From positions 189,823 through 253,822 of the forward strand of contig JBPYCQ010000005.1 in NCBI GenBank assembly GCA_051846895.1: 64,000 nt of DNA. The letters are read 5' to 3'. The notes under the pieces were generated by a model. The model ran no database searches. It was not told the origin of the DNA and worked only from the letters and a program-made list of their open reading frames with translations. Shown here in pieces: positions 16,950-25,962 of this stretch (its first letter is position 1; the number at the start of each line of letters is the position of its first letter). This stretch comes from CALKAL01 sp051846895 (GTDB lineage Bacteria > Bacillota > Bacilli > Bacillales > Alkalibacillaceae). The position numbers were made by a program, and so were the translations under genes.

Positions 16950-18452
16950 ATGATCGATTGGGGATCACTTTCAGATGGTATAGCCATGTTTCTTGAATGG
17001 CAAAACTTATTTCTTATTATAATTGGTCTATCGTTTGGGGTCATACTAGCTGCTATTCCTGGATTTACGGGTTCATTAGGTATTGCTATTATGCTACCAA
17101 TAACTTTTAGTATGGACCCATTACCGGCTTTAGTATTTTTACTATCTATTTATACAGGTGGATTGTACGGTGGAGCTATTACAGCAATTTTATTAAATAC
17201 TCCTGGTTCACCCGCAGCTGTAGCAACGACCCTTGATGGGTATGCAATGACTAGAAGAGGCTATGCGGCTAAGGCTTTGGGTCTATCAGTAGGAGCGTCT
17301 ACAATTGGTGGTTTCATTGGAATTGCGGTATTAATAGTTATCATTCAACCACTTGCATCTTTTGCTTTAAAATTCGGGCCACCAGAAATGTTTATGATCG
17401 CAGTGTTCGGTTTAACAATTATTGCTTCTGTTAAAGGTGGAAGCTTTATCAAATCAATCTATGCAGGATTATTTGGGATTTTATTAGGAACTATCGGGAT
17501 GACTAGTTCAGGTGCTTTAAGGGGTACGTTCGGTAATGTTAACCTCATTGATGGAATTCCAATGATTCCAGCATTAATTGGTTTGTTTGCAGTATCAGAG
17601 TTATTTTTCTTACTAGATAAAGATTATGTAGCGTCTAAAAAGATGGATAATATTAACGCTAGACAAATAATAAACGGCGTTAAATCAGTATTTAAATATC
17701 CGATTAACGTATTCCGCTCAAGTGCTATAGGGGTATTTATCGGAGCATTACCAGCAGCAGGTTCTACGGTTGCTAGTCTGGTAAGTTATAATGAAGCAAA
17801 ACGAGCAAGTAAAAATCCAGATAAATTTGGTAAAGGTAGTGAAGAAGGAATTGTAGCTGCCGAATCAGCAAATAATGCATCTGAAGGTGGAGCTCTAGCT
17901 ACTCTATTAGTGTTAGGTATTCCTGGTAGTGCATCAACAGCTATGCTTCTAGGTGCTATCATCATGCAAGGCTGGGTTCCTGGACCACGCTTGTTTATTG
18001 ATCATTCAGATGTTCTATATGGTGTAATTTTTTCAGAATTGATTCAGGAAGTTCTTCTCTTATTTGTCGGTGGAGCTTTTGCGATTCTTGCGGGTAGAGT
18101 TATTAATGTCCCAACAAGAATATTAATTCCAATTATTACACTGTTTGCAATTATCGGTTCATTTGCCGTTAGAATTTCAGTGTTTGACGCCTTCTTAGTA
18201 TTTATTTTTGGTGTCATTGGCTGGTATTTAAGAAAAAATGATTATCCAACTATTGCAGTTGTACTTGGGTTAATATTAGGCCCAATAGCAGACCAAGAAT
18301 TAGCTAGAACTGTCCAGTTATTTGGAGACCAAGCTTTATTATCTTTTGTACAACGTCCAATTAGTTTGGCAATTTTAATTATTACTATTTTAGGTGTTGT
18401 CTTCTCGACATTATTTAATAAAAAACAAAAGAAATTGAAGACACAATCATAA
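16950..18452 (+). CDS. tctA: Tricarboxylate transporter large membrane subunit (TctA family)
   Basis: 500 residues, about 11-12 transmembrane helices, the family length. Characteristic motifs: AAIPGFTGSLGIAIMLP near residue 33, YTGGLYGGAITAILLNTPGSPAA (about 70), GALPAAGSTVASLVSYNEAKR (about 268) and ESANNASEGGALATLLVLGIPG (about 313). It forms the ion-coupled channel of the tripartite tricarboxylate system. AAAGGAGG lies before the ATG. Confidence 0.95.
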   Translation: MIDWGSLSDGIAMFLEWQNLFLIIIGLSFGVILAAIPGFTGSLGIAIMLPITFSMDPLPALVFLLSIYTGGLYGGAITAILLNTPGSPAAVATTLDGYAMTRRGYAAKALGLSVGASTIGGFIGIAVLIVIIQPLASFALKFGPPEMFMIAVFGLTIIASVKGGSFIKSIYAGLFGILLGTIGMTSSGALRGTFGNVNLIDGIPMIPALIGLFAVSELFFLLDKDYVASKKMDNINARQIINGVKSVFKYPINVFRSSAIGVFIGALPAAGSTVASLVSYNEAKRASKNPDKFGKGSEEGIVAAESANNASEGGALATLLVLGIPGSASTAMLLGAIIMQGWVPGPRLFIDHSDVLYGVIFSELIQEVLLLFVGGAFAILAGRVINVPTRILIPIITLFAIIGSFAVRISVFDAFLVFIFGVIGWYLRKNDYPTIAVVLGLILGPIADQELARTVQLFGDQALLSFVQRPISLAILIITILGVVFSTLFNKKQKKLKTQS

Positions 18453-18464
18453 AGAGGGGATTCA

Positions 18465-18536
18465 AATGATTTTGTGCAAAAAAATATCGCATCACTCCCA
18501 AAACACTTGCAAATTAGTAAATTCAAATGACATTTA
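18465..18536 (+). CDS. 23-codon leader ORF overlapping the first abrB-type gene
   Basis: ATG 18465 has the strong site AAGAGGGG six bases upstream. The frame encodes 23 residues (starts MILCKKIS, ends NSNDI) and stops at 18536, overlapping in another frame the start of the next gene (18527), which itself has no good ribosome site. ATTCAAATGA occurs at both 18459-18468 and 18521-18530, 62 bp apart, as though a 62-bp segment had been inserted between the ribosome site and the true start. Translational coupling is possible; the peptide may have no function. Confidence 0.4.
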
Positions 18537-19048
18537 ATATTATTCTATTTATTACTGTTACTCTAATAGGTGGATATTTAGGTTATAAATCTAAATTTCC
18601 ACTTGGAGTAGTTATTGGGTCAATGCTAGCAGTAGGATTATTTAAATACTTTGGAATCTTAACGTTAGAAAGATCCACTGCTATATCTTTTAGTGTGCAA
18701 GTCTCATTGGGAGCTATATTAGGACTGTCATTAATTAAGTTAAATAAAAAACAAGTCATTTCACTTGGGAAGAGTGTATTAGTTGTAATTGCCTTTGTAC
18801 TTATATTTACACTGTGTGCTGGGATTGTTGTCAGTTACTTAACAGGATTTGATGAAGTCTTGTCCATTTTAACTGTCGCACCTGGTGCAGTTGTTGAAGT
18901 TGCAACTATTGCCGAAGCATTAAATCTAGATTCCCCTTCAGTTGTATTAGTCCATCTAGTACGAGTGATTGTGATTATGTCTTTATTTCCTTTTTTAATG
19001 AAGCTAGCAATAAAAATTAGTAAAAAAGAAAAGTGTGAAACAGAATGA
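18527..19048 (+). CDS. Half-size AbrB-family membrane protein, N-terminal partner
   Basis: 173 residues with five to six hydrophobic helices. GGYLGYKSKFPLGVVIGSMLAVG and the late AVVEVATIAEALNLDSPSVVLVHLVRV are typical of the 'AbrB duplication' membrane family (often mis-named ammonia monooxygenase). In most bacteria two such ~160-residue halves are fused in one ~350-residue protein; here they are separate. The family often lies beside TctA-type transporters, consistent with a role in carboxylate transport, but function is unproven. It lacks a good ribosome site of its own; see the leader ORF. Confidence 0.75.
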   Translation: MTFNIILFITVTLIGGYLGYKSKFPLGVVIGSMLAVGLFKYFGILTLERSTAISFSVQVSLGAILGLSLIKLNKKQVISLGKSVLVVIAFVLIFTLCAGIVVSYLTGFDEVLSILTVAPGAVVEVATIAEALNLDSPSVVLVHLVRVIVIMSLFPFLMKLAIKISKKEKCETE

Positions 19049-19530
19049 AAAAGTGGCTGTTAGTGATTGTTTTAGCGTTATTAGGTGGATACTTAGGCTA
19101 TTTATCAAACTTCCCGTTAGGAACATTGTTAGGGTCTTTATTTGCAGTAGGAAGTATTCAATTTGTGAAAAAAAACTTACCAATAGTTCCAGTTAACGTG
19201 AAGAAAGCGATCCAAAGTGTTATTGGTGGAAGTATTGGGTTAGCATTCACAACACACACTTTCGATTCACTAACTTCAATATGGAAGTTAGCTATTATCG
19301 TTCCAGTCTTACAAATTTTATTTGCATTTGTTTTGACAATCATTTTATACAAAATTTTTCATTTTGATATTGTCACTTCCTTTTGTAGTTCAGCTCCTGC
19401 TGGAATGAGCGAAATTACGATTATTTCTGAAGATTATGGAGCAAATATGCCAGTAGTTATCATGATTCATACAGTCAGAGTTGTCGTGATTGTAACAGGA
19501 ATCCCGTTAATTATCTTATTGTTTCAATAG
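19045..19530 (+). CDS. Half-size AbrB-family membrane protein, C-terminal partner
   Basis: 161 residues, homologous in layout to the preceding gene: GGYLGYLSNFPLGTLLGSLFAVG at the N-terminus and APAGMSEITIISEDYGANMPVVIMIHTVRVVVI near the C-terminus. The start overlaps the previous stop (ATGA), so translation is coupled and the two products may form a heterodimer equal to the usual fused protein. No frameshift is implied because each half has its own start and a complete repeat. Confidence 0.75.
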   Translation: MKKWLLVIVLALLGGYLGYLSNFPLGTLLGSLFAVGSIQFVKKNLPIVPVNVKKAIQSVIGGSIGLAFTTHTFDSLTSIWKLAIIVPVLQILFAFVLTIILYKIFHFDIVTSFCSSAPAGMSEITIISEDYGANMPVVIMIHTVRVVVIVTGIPLIILLFQ

Positions 19531-19584
19531 AATGTAATGCATAAAAATAAGACGTATTTTTAATAAATAGAGAGGTGAATCATC

Positions 19585-20499
19585 ATGACATGGATTATTT
19601 CGGAACAAAAAACGCAGAAAGAATTGGCTGAACAATTTTTACATGAAATTAAAGGGGAAAACATTGTAAAAATTATAGGGACACATGACGCAATGGCAGG
19701 TTTGGTAGCTAGACGCGTTGGGTTCACAGCATTATATTTATCAGGTGGTGCATTTACAGCAAGTAAAGGAATTCCTGATATTGGTCTTTTAAATTCAACT
19801 GAAGTAGCAGAAAGAGCGAAAGAAATTGTAAGAGCAACTAACCTTCCAATATTAGTTGATATCGATCATGGCTTTGGTGGTCCATTAAATGTTGCTAGAA
19901 CGGTTAAAGAAATGGAAGAAGCAAAAGTCGCTGCGGTACAGATCGAAGACCAAAAGATACCTAAAAAATGTGGGCATTTAAATGGGAAGCAATTAGTAAC
20001 AACAGAAGAAATGGTTGAAAAAATTAAAATGATTAAACAAATTACCCCAAGCATGGTTGTTGTCGCTCGTACAGATGCACACGGTGTATACGGCATGGAT
20101 GAAGCATTAAAACGTGCTAAAGCATATGAAGAAGCAGGTGCAGATGCTATTTTCCCTGAGGCAATAACAAAAGAAGAGGAATTTAAAAAATTTGCAGAAC
20201 ATGTACATGTCCCATTATTAGCGAACATGACTGAGTTTGGAAGAACTCCATATTATACAGCAGAAGAATTCAAGAACATGGGATATGCAATGGTGCTTTA
20301 TCCAGTGACATCTTTACGTGTTGCAGCAAAAGCATATGAACGAGCATTTGAAGAAATATTTAATAAAGGAACACAAAAAGACATACTTGATGATATGCAA
20401 TCAAGAAAAGATTTGTATGACACTATTAAATTAGAAAAGTATGAAGAGCTTGATAACAGTATCTCAAAAACAGAATTACCTACAATCGGTGAAGAGTAA
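19585..20499 (+). CDS. prpB: PrpB-like lyase of the isocitrate lyase / PEP mutase superfamily
   Basis: 304 residues. IGTHDAMAGLVARRVGFTALYLSGG, VDIDHGFGG (metal-binding Asp), QIEDQKIPKKCGHLNGK (the KKCGH signature with catalytic Cys) and VARTDAHGVYGMDEALKRAKAYEEAGADAIFPE identify a 2-methylisocitrate lyase-type enzyme, which cleaves a C-C bond to give pyruvate or glyoxylate plus succinate. Oxaloacetate-decarboxylase or carboxy-PEP mutase activity cannot be excluded. AGAGAGGTG precedes the ATG. It is the last gene of the tct cluster. Together with prpF it suggests breakdown of methylcitrate-like acids; prpC and prpD are absent nearby. Confidence 0.85.
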   Translation: MTWIISEQKTQKELAEQFLHEIKGENIVKIIGTHDAMAGLVARRVGFTALYLSGGAFTASKGIPDIGLLNSTEVAERAKEIVRATNLPILVDIDHGFGGPLNVARTVKEMEEAKVAAVQIEDQKIPKKCGHLNGKQLVTTEEMVEKIKMIKQITPSMVVVARTDAHGVYGMDEALKRAKAYEEAGADAIFPEAITKEEEFKKFAEHVHVPLLANMTEFGRTPYYTAEEFKNMGYAMVLYPVTSLRVAAKAYERAFEEIFNKGTQKDILDDMQSRKDLYDTIKLEKYEELDNSISKTELPTIGEE

Positions 20500-20505
20500 A
20501 TATTT

Positions 20506-20543
20506 CAAGTCTGTATTCTAAAAATAGAATGCAGACTTTTTTA
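20506..20543 (+). terminator. Terminator of the tct-prpB cluster
   Basis: AAGTCTGTATTCTA pairs with TAGAATGCAGACTT (one mismatch) and is followed by TTTTAATTT. Confidence 0.85.
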
Positions 20544-20714
20544 ATTTGTTCAATCACGAGTTAGCAATTTTATATAAATGATTGGGATAAATAAAACGGC
20601 TAAAAGTACTATATTAAAAAGTCATGAGTCTTTTTACATTTCACTAAAAGTTCACACTTTTCCAAGCGATGAAGGTTGTAATGAAAAAGGCTTAAAAGTA
20701 TAGTGGTATTATGA

Positions 20715-20732
20715 AATGACTGACTGGTCATT
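20715..20732. promoter_or_regulatory. TetR-type operator
   Basis: AATGACTGACTGGTCATT is a near-perfect palindrome ending about 25 bp before the regulator's TTG start. Its form (TGACTGAC..GTCA) matches operators of efflux-linked TetR proteins. It would give autoregulation of the whole efflux operon. Confidence 0.7.
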
Positions 20733-20757
20733 CTATTTAAGAAAGGAGGCAGAAACA

Positions 20758-21591
20758 TTGCATCCGAAACAAAAACAAATCATTGAAGTGAGTATTGACC
20801 TTTTTGCGAAGAAGGGCTTCCATGCAACCTCTGTTCAAGAAATTGTTGACCAGGCAAATGTCGCTAAAGGGTCATTTTATAATTATTTTCAGTCAAAAGA
20901 AGATTTAGTTATCTCAATGTACGATTATTATTACGCTTTATTAATGAAAAAAATGTATGAGGTGAAGAATAAAGATAATCCAAAGCAGTCGTTAGAAGCC
21001 CAGCTCAACATTTATTTCAAATTTTTACAAGACAATAAATCGTTAATCATTATGATGATGCGAGATCAAGTACCCCTCGGAAAAGACGTCGAAATTCTTA
21101 TGGTCCGCTCAAAACAGCAAACATTTGAATGGGCTAAAGATATGATTCGTACGATTTACGGGGATGCGATTGTGCCGTATGAATATGATGCCACTGTTTT
21201 ATTCGAAGGGATGATCAAATCGTATTCAAATTGGCTCGTCGTTGATGAGAACTGTATAGATGTCGATTACTTACCAAAGTTTATCGTTAATATGCTCGAT
21301 ATTATTTGCATGAATTTAATCAATGGAGGCCATCAGCCGACAATTAAACACCTACCACATATTTTACATGCTGATGTCCTTTTATTAAATAAATTGAGAC
21401 AAATGGTCCAAAGTGTTGTTACCGTCGAACAAGAAAAAGCACTGGAGGCCATTGATGTATTAGAGAAAGAACTCCAGAAAGAATCAAAACAAATGATTGT
21501 TCTGGAATCGATGCTGCTGCATTTGAGGAAGTATGATGCTCTAAAAGAAGAAGTGAAACAATTAGAAGAAATGTTAAACATACGGGAGTGA
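20758..21591 (+). CDS. TetR-family regulator of the RND efflux operon
   Basis: 277 residues. Helix-turn-helix at residues 10-55 (DLFAKKGFHATSVQEIVDQANVAKGSFYNYFQSKEDL is the classical TetR pattern). The ligand domain is followed by an unusually long C-terminal coiled-coil-like extension rich in Glu and Lys (residues 220-277). TTG at 20758 with AAAGGAGG is the likely start; the open frame upstream to 20716 runs through the operator. The adaptor gene starts 5 bases after the stop, so the regulator heads a three-gene operon. Confidence 0.9.
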   Translation: MHPKQKQIIEVSIDLFAKKGFHATSVQEIVDQANVAKGSFYNYFQSKEDLVISMYDYYYALLMKKMYEVKNKDNPKQSLEAQLNIYFKFLQDNKSLIIMMMRDQVPLGKDVEILMVRSKQQTFEWAKDMIRTIYGDAIVPYEYDATVLFEGMIKSYSNWLVVDENCIDVDYLPKFIVNMLDIICMNLINGGHQPTIKHLPHILHADVLLLNKLRQMVQSVVTVEQEKALEAIDVLEKELQKESKQMIVLESMLLHLRKYDALKEEVKQLEEMLNIRE

Positions 21592-21595
21592 TAAG

Positions 21596-22471
21596 ATGAT
21601 GAAAAAAATATTAGGAATCTTGTTATTGAGTACCGTGCTTATTTTAAGTGCGTGTAATGAAGAAAAGAAAGAAACGACAAATAAAGAAACTGAAATACCA
21701 GTTCAAATGTCAGACGTTCGAGTGGATGATTTTACAACAGAAAGAACGTATATCGCACGTTCAATGCCGAGCGATTATATGCCTGTACTATTACAATCTC
21801 CGGGAGAAGTGGATAAACTTTTTGTAGAAAAAGGGGAGACCGTTGAAGAAGGAGATAAAATTGCTGAAATCATTACGCCACAAAACATTCGCCTAGAAGT
21901 TGAAGCACCAATGGACGGAATGATTCAAGAACTTAATCTTGTTGAAGGTCGATTCGCTTCTAATGAACAACCCGCAGCAGTCGTTGTCGATGTTGAATCA
22001 TTAATTTTATCGTACAACGTTCCAGCAAATGAAGTCGAAAAATTTTCCGTGAGTGATGAAGTGAATTTTCACGCATCACAATTAGACGAATCAGGTAAAG
22101 CAACCATTACATATGTTGCGAAAACAGCCGGAGACACTGGCATGTATGCCGTTGAAGCCGAAGTGGAAAAAAGCGGAGCGTTCCTAGCCGGAATGACCGT
22201 ACAAATTGTTGTTGAGGAAGTCCTAGCCGAGGATGTATTAATACTTCCAACAGCAGCTGTCGTGGAACGCAGTGGTGAGAGCTTCGTATATATCGTTGAG
22301 AATGGTAAGGCCATAGAAGTCGCCGTAGAAGTGATCGTCATGCAAACAGAAGAAACAGCCGTTAATGTCGCTGGTGACGTATCATTAGATGAAGATTCTC
22401 AAGTAATCACTAGAGGACAATTGACAATCTCCGACGGGCAAAAGGTCCGTATCATTGAGGAGGGTCAATAA
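21596..22471 (+). CDS. RND efflux adaptor lipoprotein
   Basis: 291 residues. Lipobox LSAC (Cys at about residue 20), then a membrane-fusion-protein fold: biotinyl-lipoyl half motifs VDKLFVEKGETVEEGDKIAEI and IRLEVEAPMDGMIQELNLVEG, a beta-barrel domain and a membrane-proximal domain with VERSGESFVYIVENGKA. It lacks the long alpha-hairpin of Gram-negative adaptors, as expected in a monoderm. Its stop overlaps the pump start by one base. Confidence 0.88.
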   Translation: MMKKILGILLLSTVLILSACNEEKKETTNKETEIPVQMSDVRVDDFTTERTYIARSMPSDYMPVLLQSPGEVDKLFVEKGETVEEGDKIAEIITPQNIRLEVEAPMDGMIQELNLVEGRFASNEQPAAVVVDVESLILSYNVPANEVEKFSVSDEVNFHASQLDESGKATITYVAKTAGDTGMYAVEAEVEKSGAFLAGMTVQIVVEEVLAEDVLILPTAAVVERSGESFVYIVENGKAIEVAVEVIVMQTEETAVNVAGDVSLDEDSQVITRGQLTISDGQKVRIIEEGQ

Positions 22472-25400
22472 TGCGCATCATAGAAACATCGATTAAACGA
22501 CCGGTCGGCGTGACGATGATCATCCTTGCGATTTTAGCGCTCGGATTCGTCTCGTTTCGTAATTTATCGGTCGATTTATTCCCAGATATAGATTTACCAA
22601 TTGCCGTTGTAGCTACATCTTATGATGGCGCATCACCACAAGAAGTTGAACAGCTCGTCACACGTCCGATTGAATCGTCAGTGAGCAATATTGAAGGAAT
22701 CGAGATGGTGCAAGCACAATCTCAGCCTGGAAGCTCACTAGTTGTCATGATGTTTTCGACCGGAACGAATCTGGATAATGCGCTCCTCAATGTGCGGGAG
22801 CGAATTGACCAGGTGAAGGGCTTTCTCCCAAGCGGAGCAAACGACCCAAGCGTTTTACGTTTTGACCCATCACAAATGCCAGTAATGATGGTTAGTTTAT
22901 CAGGTGATGACCCAGCCCTATTACACACAATTGCTGAAGATGAAATTCAGCCAATTTTTGAACGTCAAGAAGGGGTCGGTTCAGTAACTGTTGAAGGTGG
23001 CGTCGTTGAAGAAGTCCAAGTCATTCTAGACCAACAACGATTAAACCAATACGGTCTATCATCACAACAAATTTTACAAGCAATTAATAGTTCGAATCAG
23101 TCGATGTCAGGTGGCGTCATTGCCCGCGGAACACAGGAGTTACAAATCCGGATCCCAGGCGAATACGACTCACTTGAAGAAATTAAAGCAACACTTATTC
23201 AAACACCAGGCAATGAATTTGTCCGTTTAAGCGATGTTGCAACAGTTGAACGTAAAGAACGTGACAAAACAGGTTATTCTTTTGTTAATGGAAAAGAAGC
23301 CGTCGTATTAAGTATTTTGAAAAAGACAGACGGAAATACCGTGTCAGTATCTGATGAAATCCAAGGCGCTTTTGACGAAGCACGCGAACGCCTACCAGAA
23401 AACGTCGAATTAAACGTCGTCATTGATACAGCTGATTTTATTAGACAGTCGATTAGTTCAGTCGTCCAAAACTTATTACTCGGAGGCTTATTTGCGATAC
23501 TCGTTTTACTATTATTCTTGAAAAGCTTCCGTGCAACACTCGTTATTGGACTTTCCATACCGATTTCAGTCATCGCGACGTTTTCACTCATGTATTTTAC
23601 AGGAGAAACCGTCAACGTTTTAACAATGGGTGGATTAGCACTCGGAATTGGAATGATGGTCGATTCGTCCATTGTCATACTTGAACATATCATCACCTAT
23701 CGAGAGCGGGGTTATTCGCTGAAAGAAGCGGCGAAGCTTGGAGCAACAGAGATTGCGCCAGCCGTAATTGCAAGTACAACGACGACTCTAGTTGTTTTCT
23801 TACCAATCGTATTTACACAAGGAATCGCATCAGAGATCTTTACACCGTTAGCGCTCACGGTTGCGTTCTCATTAATTGCATCACTCGTCGCGTCAATTAC
23901 ACTTGTTCCAATGCTTTCATCTAAGATGCTCGGGAAAATAGCAGCAGACGGCGGCCGACGATACTGGTTTAACCGATTATTAGATAAAGTCATTCATTTT
24001 TATCAAAAAATATTGCGCGGCGCATTACGATTAAGAAAAACAACACTATTTGTGACCTTCGTCGTTTTTGTCGGAAGCTTAGCTTTAATCACCCAGCTCG
24101 GGTTAGCGTTTATGCCTGAAGCGGATCAAGGACAAATCGAAATCGTTGCGACGACACCATCCGGAACGAATTTAGAAACAACACTAGAAGTGACAGAAAA
24201 AATTAATGAAATTATTGAAAAAGATAATGATGTTGTTGAATCAAGTTACATCTCAGTCGGGTCACCAGGTGGGATGGCATTCGGCACAACAGCAAGTAAC
24301 GCCAGCTATATGATTCAACTCGTTCCAAAAGAAGAACGCGATATTACAACAGAAGAAATCCTACGTAAATGGGATGAACAAATTCAAGACATCCCAGGAG
24401 CAGAGATTAAGGTTAATATTTTAGGTGGATCAATCAGTACCGGAGATCCAATTCAAATCCAGTTAACTGGAGCAGATTTTGACGTCTTAGGAGAAATCTC
24501 CGAACAAGTCGTTGATGTTATTGCCGAAGTTGATGGCGTCCACAATCCAACAACATCAGCAGAACGCGGACGACCAGAAATGCAAATTATTGTTGACCGC
24601 GATCAAGCTGCAGAATACGGCTTGACGTACCAAAGCGTCATGGGACAAATCGGCGCAGCACTTAACGGCCAAGTTGCAACCCAATTTAGAACAGGAAGCG
24701 ACGAACTAGATGTACGCGTCATGACACCAGTAGAAGACCGACAAAACATGGAAGACATCGAACAACTGAAAATCATGACACCAACAGGCGAACAAATTAG
24801 CCTATCCAATGTCGCAACACTCGAACTCGTTGAAGGCCCTGTCTCATTAACAAGACAAAACCAACAACGACTCGTCACTGTATCAAGCGGCATTGTCGGC
24901 AGAGACTTAGGAAGCGTTGTATCTGATATTGAAAGCCAACTTGAAGGAATGGACTTCCCAGAAGGCTATACGTATTCAATCGGCGGAGAGGCAGAAGAAA
25001 TGGCAGAAGCATTCTCAGACTTAGCACTCGCATTAGTGTTCGCCATCTTCCTAGTGTACGCCGTGATGGCCGTCCAATTTGAGAACTTCCTACACCCATT
25101 CGTCATCATGTTCTCATTACCGACGATGGTGATTGGAGTAGTCATCGGATTGTTCGTGACAGGACTGCCACTCAGCATCCCAGCCTTTATCGGGCTCATC
25201 ATGCTAGCCGGTATCGTCGTGAACAACGCCATCGTACTCGTCGATTACATTAACATTTTACGACGAAAAGGAGCCGAACGCTTCGAAGCAATTATCGAAG
25301 CCGGAAAAACACGACTCCGCCCAATCCTAATGACATCACTAACAACCATCCTAGGAATGGTCCCATTATCATTAGGACTCGGAGAAGGCGCCGAAACACA

Positions 25401-25527
25401 ACAACCACTAGCCGTGGTCATCATATTCGGACTCCTATTCTCAATGATCTTCACACTCGTGCTGATCCCAGTCGTCTACACACTATTCGACGATTTGTCG
25501 AGCAAGTTTAGAAGGAAAAAAGCATAA
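22471..25527 (+). CDS. RND multidrug efflux pump (HAE1 / SwrC type)
   Basis: 1018 residues with the RND layout: one N-terminal helix, a large external loop (about residues 35-330), six helices, a second loop (about 545-840) and five more helices. Motifs include GGLALGIGMMVDSSIVILEHI in TM4 (the proton-relay Asp residues) and GLIMLAGIVVNNAIVLVDYIN in TM10. Relatives such as B. subtilis SwrC (YerP) export surfactin and biocides. Substrate here is unknown. Operon with the TetR regulator and adaptor suggests an inducible pump. Confidence 0.94.
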   Translation: MRIIETSIKRPVGVTMIILAILALGFVSFRNLSVDLFPDIDLPIAVVATSYDGASPQEVEQLVTRPIESSVSNIEGIEMVQAQSQPGSSLVVMMFSTGTNLDNALLNVRERIDQVKGFLPSGANDPSVLRFDPSQMPVMMVSLSGDDPALLHTIAEDEIQPIFERQEGVGSVTVEGGVVEEVQVILDQQRLNQYGLSSQQILQAINSSNQSMSGGVIARGTQELQIRIPGEYDSLEEIKATLIQTPGNEFVRLSDVATVERKERDKTGYSFVNGKEAVVLSILKKTDGNTVSVSDEIQGAFDEARERLPENVELNVVIDTADFIRQSISSVVQNLLLGGLFAILVLLLFLKSFRATLVIGLSIPISVIATFSLMYFTGETVNVLTMGGLALGIGMMVDSSIVILEHIITYRERGYSLKEAAKLGATEIAPAVIASTTTTLVVFLPIVFTQGIASEIFTPLALTVAFSLIASLVASITLVPMLSSKMLGKIAADGGRRYWFNRLLDKVIHFYQKILRGALRLRKTTLFVTFVVFVGSLALITQLGLAFMPEADQGQIEIVATTPSGTNLETTLEVTEKINEIIEKDNDVVESSYISVGSPGGMAFGTTASNASYMIQLVPKEERDITTEEILRKWDEQIQDIPGAEIKVNILGGSISTGDPIQIQLTGADFDVLGEISEQVVDVIAEVDGVHNPTTSAERGRPEMQIIVDRDQAAEYGLTYQSVMGQIGAALNGQVATQFRTGSDELDVRVMTPVEDRQNMEDIEQLKIMTPTGEQISLSNVATLELVEGPVSLTRQNQQRLVTVSSGIVGRDLGSVVSDIESQLEGMDFPEGYTYSIGGEAEEMAEAFSDLALALVFAIFLVYAVMAVQFENFLHPFVIMFSLPTMVIGVVIGLFVTGLPLSIPAFIGLIMLAGIVVNNAIVLVDYINILRRKGAERFEAIIEAGKTRLRPILMTSLTTILGMVPLSLGLGEGAETQQPLAVVIIFGLLFSMIFTLVLIPVVYTLFDDLSSKFRRKKA

Positions 25528-25535
25528 CCTAATAA

Positions 25536-25582
25536 GTAAGAAAGCACCTGCTCGCCACTGAGCCAGGTGCTTTCTTTATTTG
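25536..25582 (+). terminator. Terminator of the efflux operon
   Basis: AAGAAAGCACCTG and CAGGTGCTTTCTT are perfect 13-bp complements with a 13-base loop, followed by TATTTGTTG. Confidence 0.85.
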
Positions 25583-25598
25583 TTGTTGTTGTGCGGAA

Positions 25599-25622
25599 CG
25601 TTTCCGGCCGCCGCCGGAAACG
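25599..25622 (+). other. Leader hairpin of array D1
   Basis: CGTTTCCGGC and GCCGGAAACG are perfect 10-bp arms with a 4-base loop. The end lies exactly 40 bp before the first core of D1. The same 24-nt hairpin, with loop changes, precedes D2 and D5 at the same distance. Confidence 0.85.
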
Positions 25623-25657
25623 AACATTATCAATTCAACCCATCATATCTGAAAAAT

Positions 25658-25862
25658 AATTGGCTGATAAACTGAAAATTGGCTGATAAACTCCAGAATC
25701 GGCTGATAACGTCTCCGAATTGGCTAATAAACCACCCAAACTGGCTGATAACCCTCCAAAATCGGCTGATAACGTCTCCGAATTGGCTGATAATCCACCC
25801 AAACTGGCTGATAACCCTCCGAAATCGGCTGATAACCCTCCAAAATTGGCTGATAAATCGCG
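25658..25862 (+). repeat. Array D1: ten GGCTGATAA cores
   Basis: Cores start at 25662, 25681, 25701, 25722, 25743, 25764, 25785, 25806, 25827 and 25848: intervals 19, 20, then 21 throughout. The two bases before each core run TT, TT, TC, TT, CT, TC, TT, CT, TC, TT. Cores 5-7 and 8-10 look like a three-unit (63-bp) repeat. Non-coding; between the efflux terminator and a second copy (D2) displaced by 305 bp. Confidence 0.95.
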
Positions 25863-25903
25863 ATGCTGTCACCCCAGCCCCGTATCACCCACCCAGAATA
25901 GAA

Positions 25904-25927
25904 CGTTTCCGGCCCTCGCCGGAAACG
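25904..25927 (+). other. Leader hairpin of array D2
   Basis: Same arms as at 25599-25622 (loop and one flanking pair changed), displaced by exactly 305 bp and ending 40 bp before the first D2 core. Confidence 0.85.
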
Positions 25928-25962
25928 AACATTATCAATTCAACCCATCATATCTGAAAAAT

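Noticed and set aside
18527..19530. Frameshift in a fused AbrB-type gene
   Set aside because: Each half has its own ATG, complete repeat and natural ends; the ATGA overlap is a usual coupling junction.
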